The notes beneath the pieces were generated by a model. That model saw only the letters and a list, made by a program, of their open reading frames with translations, did no database searches and was not told the origin of the DNA. This document shows, piece by piece, positions 61,501 through 62,460 of a DNA stretch of 64,000 bases (its first letter is position 1; each line of letters begins with the position of its first letter). Source of the stretch: Apoderus coryli (lineage: Eukaryota > Arthropoda > Insecta > Coleoptera > Attelabidae); NCBI GenBank assembly GCA_911728435.2, contig OU452205.1, positions 18,358,260 to 18,422,259 on the forward strand, written 5' to 3'. The translations under genes and the position numbers were made by a program.

Positions 61501-62460
61501 CCTTTATCAACATTTTTACTTTTTCGACCCATATGGCAAGTATTGTGAATGCGCTAAAGAAATATTGCGCTAAGACGGATATAACCATTTTGAAGTACCC
61601 TGAGACGATTACGACCATTTCCATGGTAGTCTGTGTGTCTGTATGTATTCTTCCACGATAGCGCCTAAGAGCTTCACCAATTGAGCTAAATTATGGAATA
61701 TGAGTTTGGGGGAGTCCTAGACCCATTAGTTTTTGGTTAAAATCGTTTTAGCCCTGTGATAGAGATTGACACAACCCTTAAATTTTTATATAGCAGTAGA
61801 GTATCATTTGAAAGCATTTTCTATCTGCTTCACACCAATTGGTTACTTTTGATATTTGCCTCCATTACTCTCGAGGAAATTGCGTTTAAAAGTTACAAAT
61901 ATGTACGAGTATAGTACGGCGACCACAGACTTTTATACAATTTGATTTCATTTTACTGTCTGCCGTAGCTTAGTGGTAATCAACGTGGCTTTGGGTGCGG
62001 AATATCCTGAGTTCGATCCCTGCTATTGCAATTTTTTTAATTTTTGACTAAAGTAGTTAGGTTAGTTTAGCATGTTATAATTGTTATTTTTACTTTTAAT
62101 TTTTGATTTTAATTTAATTTTTGAGGTAGTTTGGTTAGTGAGTAGGTCATTCATTGCACGCCGGAAGAATAAAAAAATAAATAGAATAGAAAAATAATAT
62201 TAATAAACACTTACCCTTATTCTATGGACGTTGTTCAAATATATAAGAACTGATATAACTATCAAAAATAATACTATAGGAACTGAACATAATACTGTTG
62301 TATCGTTGCTGTAAAATGAAATAAGTAGCTGTAAACTTTGAGTTTAATAAAACATCACCTACCTTTTAAATATTGTAATTTGAACCAATATAATTGTGAC
62401 AAAACACAATGTCGAACAAAAGAAATACATTGTAAGCATTCGATCCTTTTCCAGAATATA
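1282..62460 (-). CDS. Adenylate cyclase, ADCY5/6-like (partial, 8 exons)
   Basis: Membrane-bound class III adenylate cyclase, which makes cAMP from ATP at the plasma membrane and is normally controlled by G proteins. The eight exons total 1257 nt (419 codons) and join in phase at every junction. They give hydrophobic helices of the second membrane cassette, an Asn-rich extracellular loop, the linker ending in WKLQAT, and the C2 domain. Key C2 residues are present: Lys in [15 protein letters not shown], Asp in KPQYDIWG, and Asn and Arg in [10 protein letters not shown]. The C2 wording ([29 protein letters not shown]) is closer to vertebrate ADCY5/6 than to the ADCY1/8 or ADCY2 types as I remember them. 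The first membrane cassette and C1 lie above 64000; the end of C2 lies below position 1. A transmembrane helix expected between the second and third exons is not obvious, so one small phase-0 exon may have been missed. Confidence 0.93.
1632..1735. repeat. Diverged repeat, inverted partner at 6905-7005
   Basis: It contains a low-complexity stretch followed by AACGTATCGGCGAAACATGG and a block ending in TTATGTGATGGTAC. The reverse complement recurs near 6905-7005 (accatcacataaaa ... cgccaaaacgttgaaaaaaa ... atgacatgaaataaat). The two enclose the RTE LINE and both mariner relics, so they may be ends of one older element. The element type is not known. Confidence 0.4.
1833..1905. mobile_element. 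Penelope-type terminal scrap
   Basis: The stretch ttttgtggagtagacgtc is shared with the outer ends of the Penelope palindrome at 41320-44426. It is followed by a diverged form of that element's short tail (ctcc ... atggattatta). No coding sequence or complete ribozyme remains. Confidence 0.5.
2115..4706 (-). mobile_element. RTE-like LINE, 5'-truncated
   Basis: 5'-truncated non-LTR retrotransposon. Its 5' break at about 4706 abuts a mariner relic, and its 3' end at about 2120 lies near a ttcttctt tract. The ORF is entered separately. Orientation is the same as the host gene. It sits in the 5.6-kb intron before exon 1282-1538. Confidence 0.85.
2142..4700 (-). CDS. RTE-type LINE endonuclease-reverse transcriptase (5'-truncated)
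   Basis: One open frame of about 850 codons; the stretch from the first in-frame ATG (4598) is 818 residues, and the frame is already open upstream from about 4700 ([20 protein letters not shown]). The first ~130 residues are the C-terminal half of an apurinic-type endonuclease: [10 protein letters not shown], then a catalytic SDH in KSDHNPLVG. The reverse transcriptase follows: [29 protein letters not shown] and the catalytic [11 protein letters not shown]. The C-terminal part has [12 protein letters not shown] and [19 protein letters not shown]. Wording is typical of insect RTE elements. The lack of stops or frameshifts suggests a fairly recent insertion, although the missing endonuclease N-terminus means it cannot mobilise itself. 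Confidence 0.88.
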   Translation of the reverse strand, partial: PAKTNIIQIYAPTADKSDEVIEAFYYDLRKVLSKLKTNEVTIVMGDFNAKIGKGSYGEVVGPWGLGARNERGERLLTFATEEELVITNTLFKLPHRRLYTWRSPGDTPENLIRNQIDYILINKRFKNSITSVKTYPGADIKSDHNPLVGKFRLKFKKIHKPNPIRYYLKQLRDDDIKQEVREYLKNNISKSEVVNDVDTEINHLENIEKEILDQYLRPKKTEKKKPWMTDGILQMMDRRRESKRKDYVAYQFLDKEIKKAVKEAKNRHLEEQCEEIEILERKHDSFNLHKKIKEAAGIYKSKRPGHLTDTQGNPIVDIEETKTTWMNYVTTTFDDDRNVTITQNKNDDTGPPILEAEVEAAINNIKEGKAAGPDEFYSEFLKIMDKDEVKRLTLIFNNIYQSGKIPQQWLRSTFITIPKKPNAKKCEDYRIISLMSHLLKTFLKIIHKRIYKKCEEHMINTQFGFRDALGTREALFATQVLFQRCRDVNCDIYVCFVDYQKAFDRIKHDELMKILNSIGLDSRDRRILNNIYYEQTAAVRVGDQLTDDIKIKRGVRQGCILSPLLFNTYSEHIMNLALTDIEEGILINGQRLNNIRYADDTVIFADSLEGLQTLVSRVAEVSSRFGLEFNIEKTKYMVISKNRIPPGQLLVNQQPITRITNFCYLGANLNEQWDQSTEIKIRIEKARSAFVKMKKIFNSHVIKLEIKVRLLECYVFSVLLYGVETWTLTEASLGRLEAFEMWCYRRMLRISWTDRVTNEEVLHRMGKERELVVTIKRRKLEYLGHIMRNEQRYDLPRTILQGKVHGKRGPGRRRISWLHNLRKWFNLTTTGLFRAAVNKVRITMLVSNIRNG
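4735..5210 (-). pseudogene. Tc1/mariner transposase relic (C-terminal part)
   Basis: Reads [20 protein letters not shown], an in-frame stop, [13 protein letters not shown], then [20 protein letters not shown] and a C-terminal tail. FQQDG and SPDL carry the second and third catalytic acidic residues of the IS630-Tc1-mariner family. The N-terminal half is absent, the element is interrupted by a stop near 5085, and its 3' side is cut by the RTE LINE. Confidence 0.82.
5262..5320 (-). ncRNA. Hammerhead-like motif, degenerate
   Basis: Minus strand: TTC-CTGATGA, a stem AGAC/GTCT, TATC, then GAAACGTTGAA. Core boxes and the short outer stem TTC/GAA are present, but the four extra bases before GAAAC depart from the hammerhead consensus. 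Probably a decayed ribozyme of a Penelope-type or related element. Confidence 0.3.
5660..6515 (+). pseudogene. Tc1/mariner transposase relic
   Basis: Plus-strand fragments in different frames follow the order of an insect mariner-like transposase: [20 protein letters not shown] (helix-turn-helix), [28 protein letters not shown] (first catalytic Asp), [33 protein letters not shown] (second Asp), then after a frameshift [16 protein letters not shown] (third acidic residue) and [20 protein letters not shown]. Several stops and frameshifts make it inactive. It is opposite in strand to, and a different family from, the relic at 4735-5210. Confidence 0.85.
7122..7341 (-). CDS. Adenylate cyclase exon (C2 domain, first half)
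   Basis: Starts [20 protein letters not shown] and carries [20 protein letters not shown] and [15 protein letters not shown]. The Lys of EKIK is the adenine-recognition residue of C2. Acceptor TTACAG, donor TCTG/GTAGGA, phase 1 out. Confidence 0.95.
7799..7908 (-). CDS. Adenylate cyclase exon (start of C2 linker)
   Basis: Two completing bases, then [20 protein letters not shown] and on to AEKNND. It matches the family signature WKLQAT-EEKE followed by a NILP motif. The acceptor is TTTCCAG, the donor GAC/GTGAGT, and it ends in phase 0. The intron to the previous exon is 28 kb. Confidence 0.93.
8984..9437 (+). pseudogene. THAP zinc-finger gene fragment, left arm
   Basis: Exon 1 (8984-9136) starts [20 protein letters not shown] and continues to NWQPTD, then a TAA stop, then SCLCE before a GT donor. 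Exon 2 begins at 9281 after TATTCAG with [15 protein letters not shown] and ends near 9437 at a GTATGT donor. Across the intron the C2CH pattern of a THAP finger is complete: Cys4 and Cys9, then C-x2-H in CEVH. The TAA between D and S breaks the frame. The first amino acids match the THAP start M-P-x-C. Confidence 0.8.
10560..10991 (-). pseudogene. THAP zinc-finger gene fragment, right arm
   Basis: Mirror copy of the left-arm gene. Exon 1 is 10839-10991 (153 nt, same length), starting [20 protein letters not shown]; exon 2 starts at 10694 with [15 protein letters not shown]. It carries the same TAA between TD and SCLCE as the left copy, so the stop predates the formation of the palindrome or was spread by conversion. 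The arms then diverged by a few substitutions. Confidence 0.8.
12050..12093 (-). ncRNA. Hammerhead ribozyme motif
   Basis: Minus strand: stem I AACCA/TGGTT, core CTGAGGA, an extra T, stem II GAGA/TCTC, GAAAC, the tiny stem III AC-AT-GT, and the cleavage triplet GTA. The loop of stem II is ataattat-like. ACATGT is self-complementary, so two copies could pair. Confidence 0.6.
12671..12714 (+). ncRNA. Hammerhead ribozyme motif
   Basis: Mirror copy of the motif at 12050-12093 in the right arm: AACCA, CTGAGGA, T, GAGA/TCTC, GAAAC, ATGTA, TGGTT. Identical in all core positions. Confidence 0.6.
13600..13995 (-). pseudogene. Tc1/mariner transposase relic (central part)
   Basis: Minus strand in broken frames: [45 protein letters not shown], and further down GSLTSNK and RAVLQEFLW. 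This follows the block around the first catalytic Asp (WADE) and the segment before the second one in insect mariner-like proteins. Stops and frameshifts throughout. Confidence 0.6.
14399..14690 (+). repeat. Direct repeat of ~95 bp
   Basis: A unit starting ttaggtgtcagctgttgttt and running through catggaaagtttacattgtt to cattttgtcagttt occurs at about 14399-14495 and again at about 14597-14690. The copies differ at a few bases. The function and element type are not known. Confidence 0.75.
14700..15350. other. No gene recognised; includes a GC-richer stretch
   Basis: 15030-15300 is clearly less AT-rich than its surroundings (cctgcggcgatcgaggtgtc) and ends near a TATA-like ctataaaagg. No ORF or RNA could be assigned. 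It may be part of an unrecognised element. Confidence 0.4.
15353..16200 (+). pseudogene. Tc1/mariner element relic
   Basis: Starts with a mariner-style end, tacagggtgtcccag. Coding remnants read [20 protein letters not shown] and [19 protein letters not shown] (linker and second helix-turn-helix), then after a deletion [39 protein letters not shown] and [13 protein letters not shown] stands where the second catalytic Asp is expected. The usual PPRSPDL block is destroyed. The right terminal repeat was not found. Confidence 0.65.
16113..16345 (+). repeat. ~215-bp direct repeat, second copy at 19553
   Basis: The stretch from gggacaattcgatggctaca to the AT-rich ataaatatataatataaaaa recurs at 19553-19768 and continues at 20310-20350. 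The second copy is split by the palindromic element 19769-20309. The sequence includes the end of the mariner relic, so a segment of that relic was duplicated around the 3.2 kb between them. Confidence 0.8.
17096..17159 (+). CDS. Possible first exon ([20 protein letters not shown])
   Basis: ATG followed by 20 further open codons and then CTCG/GTAAGT, a strong donor site. The wording resembles the first helix of SAM-like domains that open several insect element-associated proteins, but the similarity is short and from memory. No matching downstream exon was found on the plus strand. It may be a stranded exon of an element or gene fragment within the adenylate cyclase intron. Confidence 0.3.
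17845..18665. repeat. Foldback element with ~300-bp arms
   Basis: The left arm, about 17845-18170, contains gcgattttagtttttattga, aaaaccatcaacttcgattt and aagaaaaaccgccatagttt. The right arm, about 18365-18665, carries their inverted forms (aaatcgaagttgatggtttt, aaactatggcgatttttctt). The loop is ~200 bp. No coding sequence. Neighbouring 16350-17840 holds nothing else I recognise apart from the possible exon at 17096. Confidence 0.75.
18975..19545. mobile_element. MITE-like element with internal repeats
   Basis: Inverted ends of ~50 bp: ggttcagataaaaaaacgta and caccacaggga on the left; tccctgtggtg and tacgttttttatctatctga on the right. Inside, a block with gacaaacactatttgtcatt and ataaactttgctggcataca is repeated about three times in both orientations, with ~180-bp spacing. 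No ORF. Confidence 0.7.
19553..19768 (+). repeat. Second copy of the 16113 repeat
   Basis: Near-identical to 16113-16330, including ggacaaatttcttctagttg and gtaatacgataataaatata. Its last 14 bases form the target duplication of the element that follows; the repeat resumes at 20310. Confidence 0.8.
19874..19914 (-). ncRNA. Hammerhead ribozyme motif
   Basis: Minus strand: ACCA/TGGT stem I, CTGATGA, one extra T, stem II GCAGC/GCTGT, GAAAC, AT loop, cleavage triplet GTA. Stem III is only two base pairs and self-complementary (ACATGT). Confidence 0.65.
20204..20244 (+). ncRNA. Hammerhead ribozyme motif
   Basis: Mirror copy of 19874-19914 in the right arm with the same core: ACCA, CTGATGA, T, GCAGC/GCTGT, GAAAC, ATGTA, TGGT. 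Confidence 0.65.
20325..21950. other. AT-rich intron, no gene recognised
   Basis: A short open frame at 21166-21408 starts with a hydrophobic stretch but has no family resemblance. 21540-21880 (minus) has faint resemblance to a transposase C-terminus (DLSPMD) but too many stops to call. Confidence 0.4.
22111..22801 (+). pseudogene. LINE 1 ORF1 (coiled-coil RNA-binding protein)
   Basis: Starts [20 protein letters not shown]. The first ~120 residues are charged heptad-like coiled coil ([17 protein letters not shown]). [20 protein letters not shown] and FYRLGRKTN follow, the pattern of LINE-type ORF1 RNA-binding domains. A one-base change in a T run near 22600 ends the first frame at 22608; the rest ([20 protein letters not shown] to SDADGSRKL) continues in another frame to 22801. 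Confidence 0.78.
23413..26203 (+). pseudogene. LINE 1 ORF2 (endonuclease-reverse transcriptase)
   Basis: Starts [11 protein letters not shown]. Endonuclease motifs: [34 protein letters not shown]. Reverse transcriptase motifs: [39 protein letters not shown], and the catalytic AYADDTQIF. The C-terminal part has [15 protein letters not shown]. The frame breaks at an A run near 24490 (23413-24528 then 24621-25682) and near 25665 (25667-26203). Motif wording is Jockey-superfamily; I cannot separate Jockey from CR1 or Daphne by eye. Confidence 0.88.
26655..27309 (+). pseudogene. LINE 2 ORF1
   Basis: Open from about 26655 ([20 protein letters not shown]); the first ATG in frame is near 26757 ([11 protein letters not shown]). 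A coiled-coil stretch ([18 protein letters not shown]) is followed by [13 protein letters not shown] RNA-binding wording ([16 protein letters not shown]). A frameshift or stop at about 27122 separates a C-terminal part ([17 protein letters not shown]). No zinc knuckle seen. Confidence 0.65.
27321..30491 (+). pseudogene. LINE 2 ORF2 (endonuclease-reverse transcriptase)
   Basis: Endonuclease: [42 protein letters not shown]. Reverse transcriptase: [71 protein letters not shown], and the catalytic [12 protein letters not shown]. The C-terminal end has a CCHC-like knuckle in [19 protein letters not shown]. Breaks: near 27515, 28155, 28772 (stop) and 29546 (stop, then one frame to 30491). A different family from LINE 1. 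Confidence 0.86.
30835..30956. repeat. Two LINE 2 3' ends facing each other
   Basis: The LINE 2 end (acagaacaataaagttatt, ATT repeats) is followed by tacatctgaatctttaa and then its inverted form (ttaaagattcagatgta), ATT repeats in reverse and aactttattgttctg. A second, nearly complete 5' truncation of the same LINE family may have inserted in reverse. 30957-31585 holds nothing else clear, only a short open minus-strand stretch near 31150-31230 ([18 protein letters not shown]) I cannot assign. Confidence 0.6.
31813..31853 (-). ncRNA. Hammerhead ribozyme motif
   Basis: Minus strand: ACCA, CTGATGA, stem II GTCG/CGAC with no extra base, GAAA, TGGCCGTC, then GTGGT. One extra G sits at the cleavage side compared with the copy at 32033, so activity is doubtful. 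Confidence 0.5.
32033..32074 (+). ncRNA. Hammerhead ribozyme motif
   Basis: CACCA/TGGTG stem I, CTGATGA, stem II TCG/CGA, GAAAC, GGCCGTC. ACGGCCGT around stem III is self-complementary, which would favour pairing of two copies. Stem II is weaker than in the mirror copy. Confidence 0.5.
32343..32577 (-). repeat. BEL/Pao LTR (3' LTR)
   Basis: Starts tgttatgttggggcaa and ends gcgtttaaca, with TG...CA ends. It differs from the partner at a few positions (for example ttaacc versus ttgacc, aaaaaccc versus aaaaacac). The purine-rich tract for plus-strand priming lies next to it at about 32578-32591 (minus CAAGGTGGGCGGCA). Confidence 0.93.
32698..35349 (-). pseudogene. BEL/Pao pol (RT C-terminus, RNase H, integrase)
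   Basis: A single frame of ~880 codons interrupted by one TGA at 35035-35037, where the relatives have Trp (LGIG-stop-VPHSD). Order: end of reverse transcriptase ([10 protein letters not shown] with catalytic DD), KTLGIG, Pao-type RNase H ([33 protein letters not shown]), integrase zinc-binding part ([21 protein letters not shown]), the integrase core ([31 protein letters not shown]), and the C-terminal domain found in Pao proteins ([14 protein letters not shown]). N-terminal gag, protease and RT fingers are absent through deletion. Confidence 0.92.
35351..35585 (-). repeat. BEL/Pao LTR (5' LTR)
   Basis: Same length as the 3' LTR with only a few differences. Directly inside it, at about 35333-35350, lies TTTGGTCCTTCGAGCC on the minus strand, the candidate primer-binding site. 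The other BEL element has TTTTGGTCCTCACGAGCG at the same place. Confidence 0.93.
35940..36070 (-). CDS. Adenylate cyclase exon (last TM helix and linker)
   Basis: One completing base, then [17 protein letters not shown], the final helix, and [11 protein letters not shown], the conserved start of the linker to C2. The acceptor is TTCCAG and the donor ACAG/GTATG. It ends in phase 1. The exon lies 0.35 kb from the BEL/Pao LTR at 35585. Confidence 0.92.
36071..37740. other. AT-rich intron, no gene recognised
   Basis: A minus-strand open stretch at 37499-37705 ([20 protein letters not shown] to [15 protein letters not shown]) has a protein-like composition but no family I recognise and is not part of the adenylate cyclase, whose flanking exons join in phase without it. 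Confidence 0.35.
37740..39640 (+). mobile_element. LINE 3, 5'-truncated
   Basis: 3' half of a Jockey-superfamily-like LINE, antisense to the host gene. It is 5'-truncated just before the reverse transcriptase, and its 3' end lies around 39600-39640. Confidence 0.8.
37745..39527 (+). pseudogene. LINE 3 reverse transcriptase fragment
   Basis: Begins [22 protein letters not shown] motifs: [85 protein letters not shown], and the catalytic [12 protein letters not shown]. The tail has [20 protein letters not shown]. Breaks: stops near 38228 and 38515 (TAG) and 39274 (TGA). The tail resembles the scrap at 430-960. Confidence 0.86.
39640..40215 (-). pseudogene. Ty3/gypsy scrap: gag joined to integrase
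   Basis: Minus strand, broken frames. Gag-like: [20 protein letters not shown], then [20 protein letters not shown]. Directly after that, integrase core: [35 protein letters not shown], and in another frame [19 protein letters not shown]. Protease, reverse transcriptase and RNase H are missing, so a large internal deletion joined gag to integrase. No LTRs seen. Confidence 0.6.
41428..41466 (-). ncRNA. Hammerhead ribozyme motif
   Basis: Minus strand: GCCA/TGGC stem I, CTGATGA, extra T, stem II GGAC/GTCC with loop GTGTA, GAAAC, AT, cleavage triplet GTC. Lies in the 3' non-coding end of the left Penelope copy, as reported for other Penelope-like elements. Confidence 0.72.
42171..43292 (-). CDS. 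Penelope-like RT (C-terminal part) with GIY-YIG endonuclease
   Basis: 373 codons without stop, ending TAA at 42171. RT part: [20 protein letters not shown], catalytic [10 protein letters not shown], then [10 protein letters not shown] and [20 protein letters not shown]. Endonuclease part (about residues 240-300): [20 protein letters not shown] with GIY-YIG-like GVY and YIG, then [11 protein letters not shown] and [10 protein letters not shown]. This RT plus GIY-YIG pairing defines EN-bearing Penelope-like elements. The N-terminal RT fingers are missing because the palindrome centre cuts the ORF. Confidence 0.92.
   Translation of the reverse strand: MDGLSMGNGISSLLAEIFMSKIDQTILSNNIHGPKFICLKRYVDDIFAIYNRTADEVVQTLNFMNFMNFIHERIQFTHESETNNSLAYLDLTIHKQNNQLTFSIYHKPTSSDAIIDYHSNHPSAHKFSTFESYFHRLFHVPMSHEDFNNELSIIYHIAKVNHYPISTINKIYYKHLIKYTFNGLTTFENSTNKSSHPITYIGPFMHSIKKLFNNNNINICFRSRNTIGNYVDNSKSPVNWLQKSGVYLLKCGTINCNTIYIGQTGRNFGTRIKEHNKIIEKATQENAEEINSNSAFANHIYNEHHSFSIDQNAEMLHSCVKSTMLNVLEAMEINSYKKNTKYTCVNDQLEFDCLPFFNSLKFNSIEPTTPSLP
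43337..43580 (+). pseudogene. Penelope-like ORF, right arm, internally deleted
   Basis: Starts with the same bases as the left copy (aaatggatgg), then jumps to [32 protein letters not shown] and the shared C-terminus [11 protein letters not shown]. The ~310 residues holding the catalytic YVDD and GIY-YIG are deleted. Confidence 0.88.
44319..44357 (+). ncRNA. Hammerhead ribozyme motif
   Basis: Mirror copy in the right arm, identical in every core and stem position. Predicted cleavage after 44353. Stem III ACATGT is self-complementary. Confidence 0.72.
44947..46004. other. AT-rich intron, no gene recognised
   Basis: No ORF of note, repeat or RNA gene seen between the mariner shell and exon 46005-46180. 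Confidence 0.5.
46005..46180 (-). CDS. Adenylate cyclase exon (two TM helices)
   Basis: Begins [17 protein letters not shown] and continues through a second hydrophobic stretch ending in TACLTRF. The acceptor is GTTTCAG and the donor TTCAG/GTAGGT. Phase 0 in, phase 2 out. This matches the helix pair that precedes the last helix of the second cassette. Confidence 0.85.
46267..46512. repeat. Extra inverted copy of the mariner 5' end
   Basis: cagtgtatattatc ... atttttaatgattttgattt ... gatttattacaccaattgtg is the inverted form of the right end of the mariner at 46515-47928 and its flank. It extends outside that element's left end and is split by the 95-bp insertion at 46340. Confidence 0.55.
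46340..46434. mobile_element. 95-bp minimal Penelope-type palindrome
   Basis: Arms of ~16 bp (cgacctccacacaata / tattgtgtggaggtcg) meet near 46356. After them comes the end sequence and tail shared with 19769-20309 (gacttttatttcaagaatat ... ccacttcgatatggactact). A 14-bp duplication aatattttcaaaac flanks at 46326-46339 and 46435-46448. The ribozyme region is lost. Confidence 0.8.
46515..47928 (-). mobile_element. Mariner-like element, degraded
   Basis: Inverted ends cagggttaatcataaataac (left) and gttatttatgatataccctg (right) flanked by TA, 1.41 kb, the usual mariner length. Encodes a broken transposase on the minus strand. Confidence 0.82.
46639..47646 (-). pseudogene. Tc1/mariner transposase
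   Basis: Starts [20 protein letters not shown] at 47646, with a helix-turn-helix region ([17 protein letters not shown]). Then [24 protein letters not shown] (first catalytic region), [34 protein letters not shown] (second Asp), and [22 protein letters not shown] (third acidic residue). It ends GTTLFE. At least three frameshifts (near 47390, 47090 and 46900) split it over three frames. CPAD replaces the usual PAH after the second Asp. Confidence 0.88.
47970..48874. other. Intron, no gene recognised
   Basis: AT-rich; no coding or repeat structure that I can support. Confidence 0.45.
48875..49045 (-). CDS. Adenylate cyclase exon (extracellular loop)
   Basis: 57 codons, phase 0 at both ends, acceptor TTTTCAG, donor GAT/GTAGGT. 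It encodes a polar segment with several N-x-S/T glycosylation sequons (for example NCTTNSS) and two cysteines, as in the glycosylated loop of the second membrane cassette of animal adenylate cyclases. Confidence 0.82.
49579..49630 (+). ncRNA. Hammerhead-like motif, isolated
   Basis: CTC/GAG outer stem, CTGAGGA, extra T, stem II GCTAAC/GTTGGC, GAAAC, ATGCATC. The cleavage triplet would be ATC, and stem III does not pair well. No mirror copy found. 49046-49930 otherwise holds nothing clear except a mariner-style acaggtggccatt near 49296. Confidence 0.4.
49969..50046 (-). other. tRNA-like sequence, left arm
   Basis: Minus strand: TGGCGTCATTAATAGAG (A-box-like), an anticodon-arm-like hairpin GTATG/CATAC with a 7-base loop, and GGGTTCGGATCCC (B box). 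The loop base before the would-be anticodon is G instead of T, and an acceptor stem is not clear. A tRNA-derived repeat rather than a working tRNA gene. Confidence 0.5.
50233..50436 (+). repeat. Copia 5' LTR
   Basis: 204 bp, starts tgttaaaataattaaatt and ends ttatttaata. Differs from the 3' LTR by a 2-bp indel (gttgtcaaaa versus gttcaaaa) and a final T/C. Confidence 0.92.
50438..50453 (+). promoter_or_regulatory. Copia primer-binding site
   Basis: tggttatggcccagca directly after the 5' LTR. It matches the inner part of initiator Met-tRNA used by copia-type elements, lacking one base compared with the form I know (GGTTATGGGCCCAG). Confidence 0.6.
50652..51051 (-). repeat. BEL/Pao 3' LTR
   Basis: tgttttgtattgtgccgtaa to gggaacgaaaca, 400 bp. 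I see no difference from the 5' LTR. Next to it at 51052-51065 is the purine tract (minus TAGGGTGGGTGGGAA). Confidence 0.95.
51085..56319 (-). CDS. BEL/Pao gag-pol polyprotein, intact
   Basis: 1744 residues from ATG at 56319, no stop or frameshift. Order: charged coiled-coil N-terminus; gag-like region around residues 125-300 ([37 protein letters not shown]); zinc knuckles near 350-420 ([28 protein letters not shown]); aspartic protease near 485 ([15 protein letters not shown]); RT around 720-940 ([21 protein letters not shown], catalytic [10 protein letters not shown]); RNase H near 1040-1170 ([33 protein letters not shown]); integrase around 1370-1600 ([48 protein letters not shown]); C-terminal Pao domain ([16 protein letters not shown]). 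No envelope-like ORF. The start is supported by the position 0.5 kb from the 5' LTR. Confidence 0.95.
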   Translation of the reverse strand: MSDKIKRCKAIRDLYLQKINDLVELANKAVADKAFLTNFRVGSRQLKEIYEEFERNHVSILNIVALLDEPDLAAEEVVRRDFMVKYNKVEATYYDLIDVPAQREQQSILDNTNNTTVITPRKKAKLPELALRKFSGDFKDFPSYLAVFNSIVHTDDSYSDVDKFTYLISTLEGRPLRIVQRFKLSEEQYQAAYDSLVSKYSNKRRLADTYWKEISQFPRLTSEDAHSLRELLDVFNDNIAALNNLEFPTEHWDFILMHMVLDRLDPITLKAFELQYGSNTTPSYDDVNDFLIKHCTGLESLSESLNRVKPNDSKLNLSNYPRNKESQYKRIKNTSTFFTNMSTGADNSVKQNECVSCKGNHILFQCPTFLNKTAYQRFDFIKQHRCCVNCLASSHATAKCNSKKRCKKCNKLHHTLLHFDFPGTSSTLNSNNDTIAPNMEPSTSSAENNIFTNNNNMSSLTGLSHNTNILLSTVKLFIKDACGNFHTVRALLDSGSQINLITKSCANKLGLSKSQTYINIQGLDKMITSAKASVSCTIRPLNNFTPLLNIDAVILDKICANMPSSFIPTKNWKHISNLNLADPNFNTPGTIDLLLGADVYSNILEDNCIKGDCEQPIAIKTKFGWILLGKLPSSIPTTIHTFFTSTSSSLDLQLQKFWKLEEIPDVKIQSPYDIYCENYFNKTTIRNSEGRFVVSLPFKNEIPDFGDTRTSALRRFYNLERKILQNKEMYTAYSDFMRDYLDSGHMSLISAHSDFNTGYYIPHHCVIKKESSSTPLRVVFDASNSVNNHMSLNEALFTGPKLQQDIVSILIRFRLHPIVFTADIRQMYRQIFISPSQRKFQRIVWRFAPSEPVKDYELNTVTYGVVSSPYLALRTLIQLTKDETNFPLASNILLNDTYIDDIVSGGSTVSEVLFMKSQLIDLLHSAGFELRKWASNESQILENMPETHIQNQCLNFDTKEDYSIKILGLKWQPSSDNFCYTFNICDSVCTKRIILSYLARIFDPLGFLTPVTILAKILIQTIWSLKLSWDETAPINICNKWNKLKGEFTYLSNLGLPRYINIQEAIGYELHGFADASSKAYCAVVYLRVLTHTDIKTYFILSKSKVSPLKHITIPRLELCAAVLLSKILFYILQVFQNIKFDKMYAWLDSSVALTWVKSSPHKWKTFVSNRVTYIQDKISPNCWKYVPSMQNPADIGSRGLFPSELINNSFWWVGPPFLREPEAVWNLPDCNFHDSFFESSVEEKKIVLTISVEKSENCIDSLLQKHSSLTKIKGILVYALRFINRIKTTHFKINFQAPITLNESRNALLVLIKYIQQSHFQTEISDVRNGTLRSKAFKKLNPFVDSNNVLRVGGRLCHSTLHYDKKFPILLPSSSKFTELLISEIHNNYLHTGVQSTLFLLSQNFWILSAKRVIRKVLAKCHKCWKLNPQPYQPYMGNLPSVRISQIKPFSKVGIDFGGPFHIKLSKFRGAKTYKAYICLFVCCATKALHLELVSELTSDAFLAGLRRFIARRGRCTDIYSDCGTNFIGANKYLCQVMQSVASSEMINWHFNPPSAPHFGGLWEAGIKSLKYHLSRVIGEQVLTYEEFNTVLIQIESILNSRPMCQISTDPNDLSVLTPGHFLTLEPLSFLPEYDLTELRVNRLNRWQLLMRLHQDFWVRWHNEYLHTLQQRAKWHNNNTSNIKLDTLVLIKNENLPPLKWCLGRIVDLHPGSDKVNRVATVRTSQGLLKRPLTKLCPLPNCC
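56813..57212 (-). repeat. BEL/Pao 5' LTR
   Basis: 400 bp, apparently identical to the 3' LTR over its whole length. The minus-strand sequence just inside (about 56795-56812) reads TTTTGGTCCTCACGAGCG, the candidate primer-binding site. Confidence 0.95.
58198..61003 (+). pseudogene. Copia pol (integrase, reverse transcriptase, RNase H)
   Basis: Integrase 58198-59469: zinc part [15 protein letters not shown] and [14 protein letters not shown], core D in [15 protein letters not shown], and E in [11 protein letters not shown] frameshift near 59465 and another near 59555 precede RT 59543-60463: [40 protein letters not shown], catalytic [10 protein letters not shown]. RNase H follows in the same frame after TAG at 60462: [31 protein letters not shown], another TAG near 60674, and [15 protein letters not shown] to 61003. 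Order gag-PR-IN-RT-RH is copia type. Confidence 0.92.
61010..61211 (+). repeat. Copia 3' LTR
   Basis: 202 bp, tgttaaaataatt to ttatttaaca. The purine-rich tract AGATAGGTGGGG lies directly before it at about 60998-61009. Confidence 0.92.
61961..62030 (+). other. tRNA-like sequence, right arm (Pro-like)
   Basis: TAGCTTAGTGGTAATCA (A box), GCTTTGGGTGCG (resembles the tRNA-Pro TGG anticodon arm) and GAGTTCGATCC (B box), followed by a T run. Acceptor and T stems pair poorly. It occupies the position of the tRNA-like block in the other arm. Confidence 0.5.
62215..62308 (-). CDS. Adenylate cyclase exon (TM helix)
   Basis: After one completing base it reads [18 protein letters not shown], a membrane helix, then LNNVHRIR. 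The acceptor is TTTTACAG and the donor is AGG/GTAAGTG. It ends in phase 0, which matches the next exon found 13 kb away at 49045. Confidence 0.8.
62363..62460 (-). CDS. Adenylate cyclase exon (TM helix)
   Basis: First exon of the gene visible in the window. It reads [14 protein letters not shown] and continues through a hydrophobic helix to QITIFK. The acceptor is TTGTAG, the donor is AAAAG/GTAGGT, and it ends in phase 2. The next exon supplies one base and keeps the frame. It is separated from that exon by a 54-bp intron. Confidence 0.8.

Larger units (their letters stand above)
49935..62060. mobile_element. Foldback element with tRNA-like ends, split by copia
   Basis: The left arm is 49935-50232 plus 61212-61440; the right arm is 61480-62060. 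The arms match in inverted order: tRNA-like block, ctcgag-containing block (tttgatatttgc), gccctgtgatag, ccaaaaactaatgggt, caaactcatat, ttagctcaattggt, gtggaagaatacatac. Removing the copia insertion joins the left arm exactly where the right arm is continuous. Length without insertion is about 1.15 kb. No ORF. Confidence 0.75.

Noticed and set aside
61961..62030. Working tRNA-Pro gene
   Set aside because: T stem and acceptor stem are poorly paired; same position as the tRNA-like block in the other arm.
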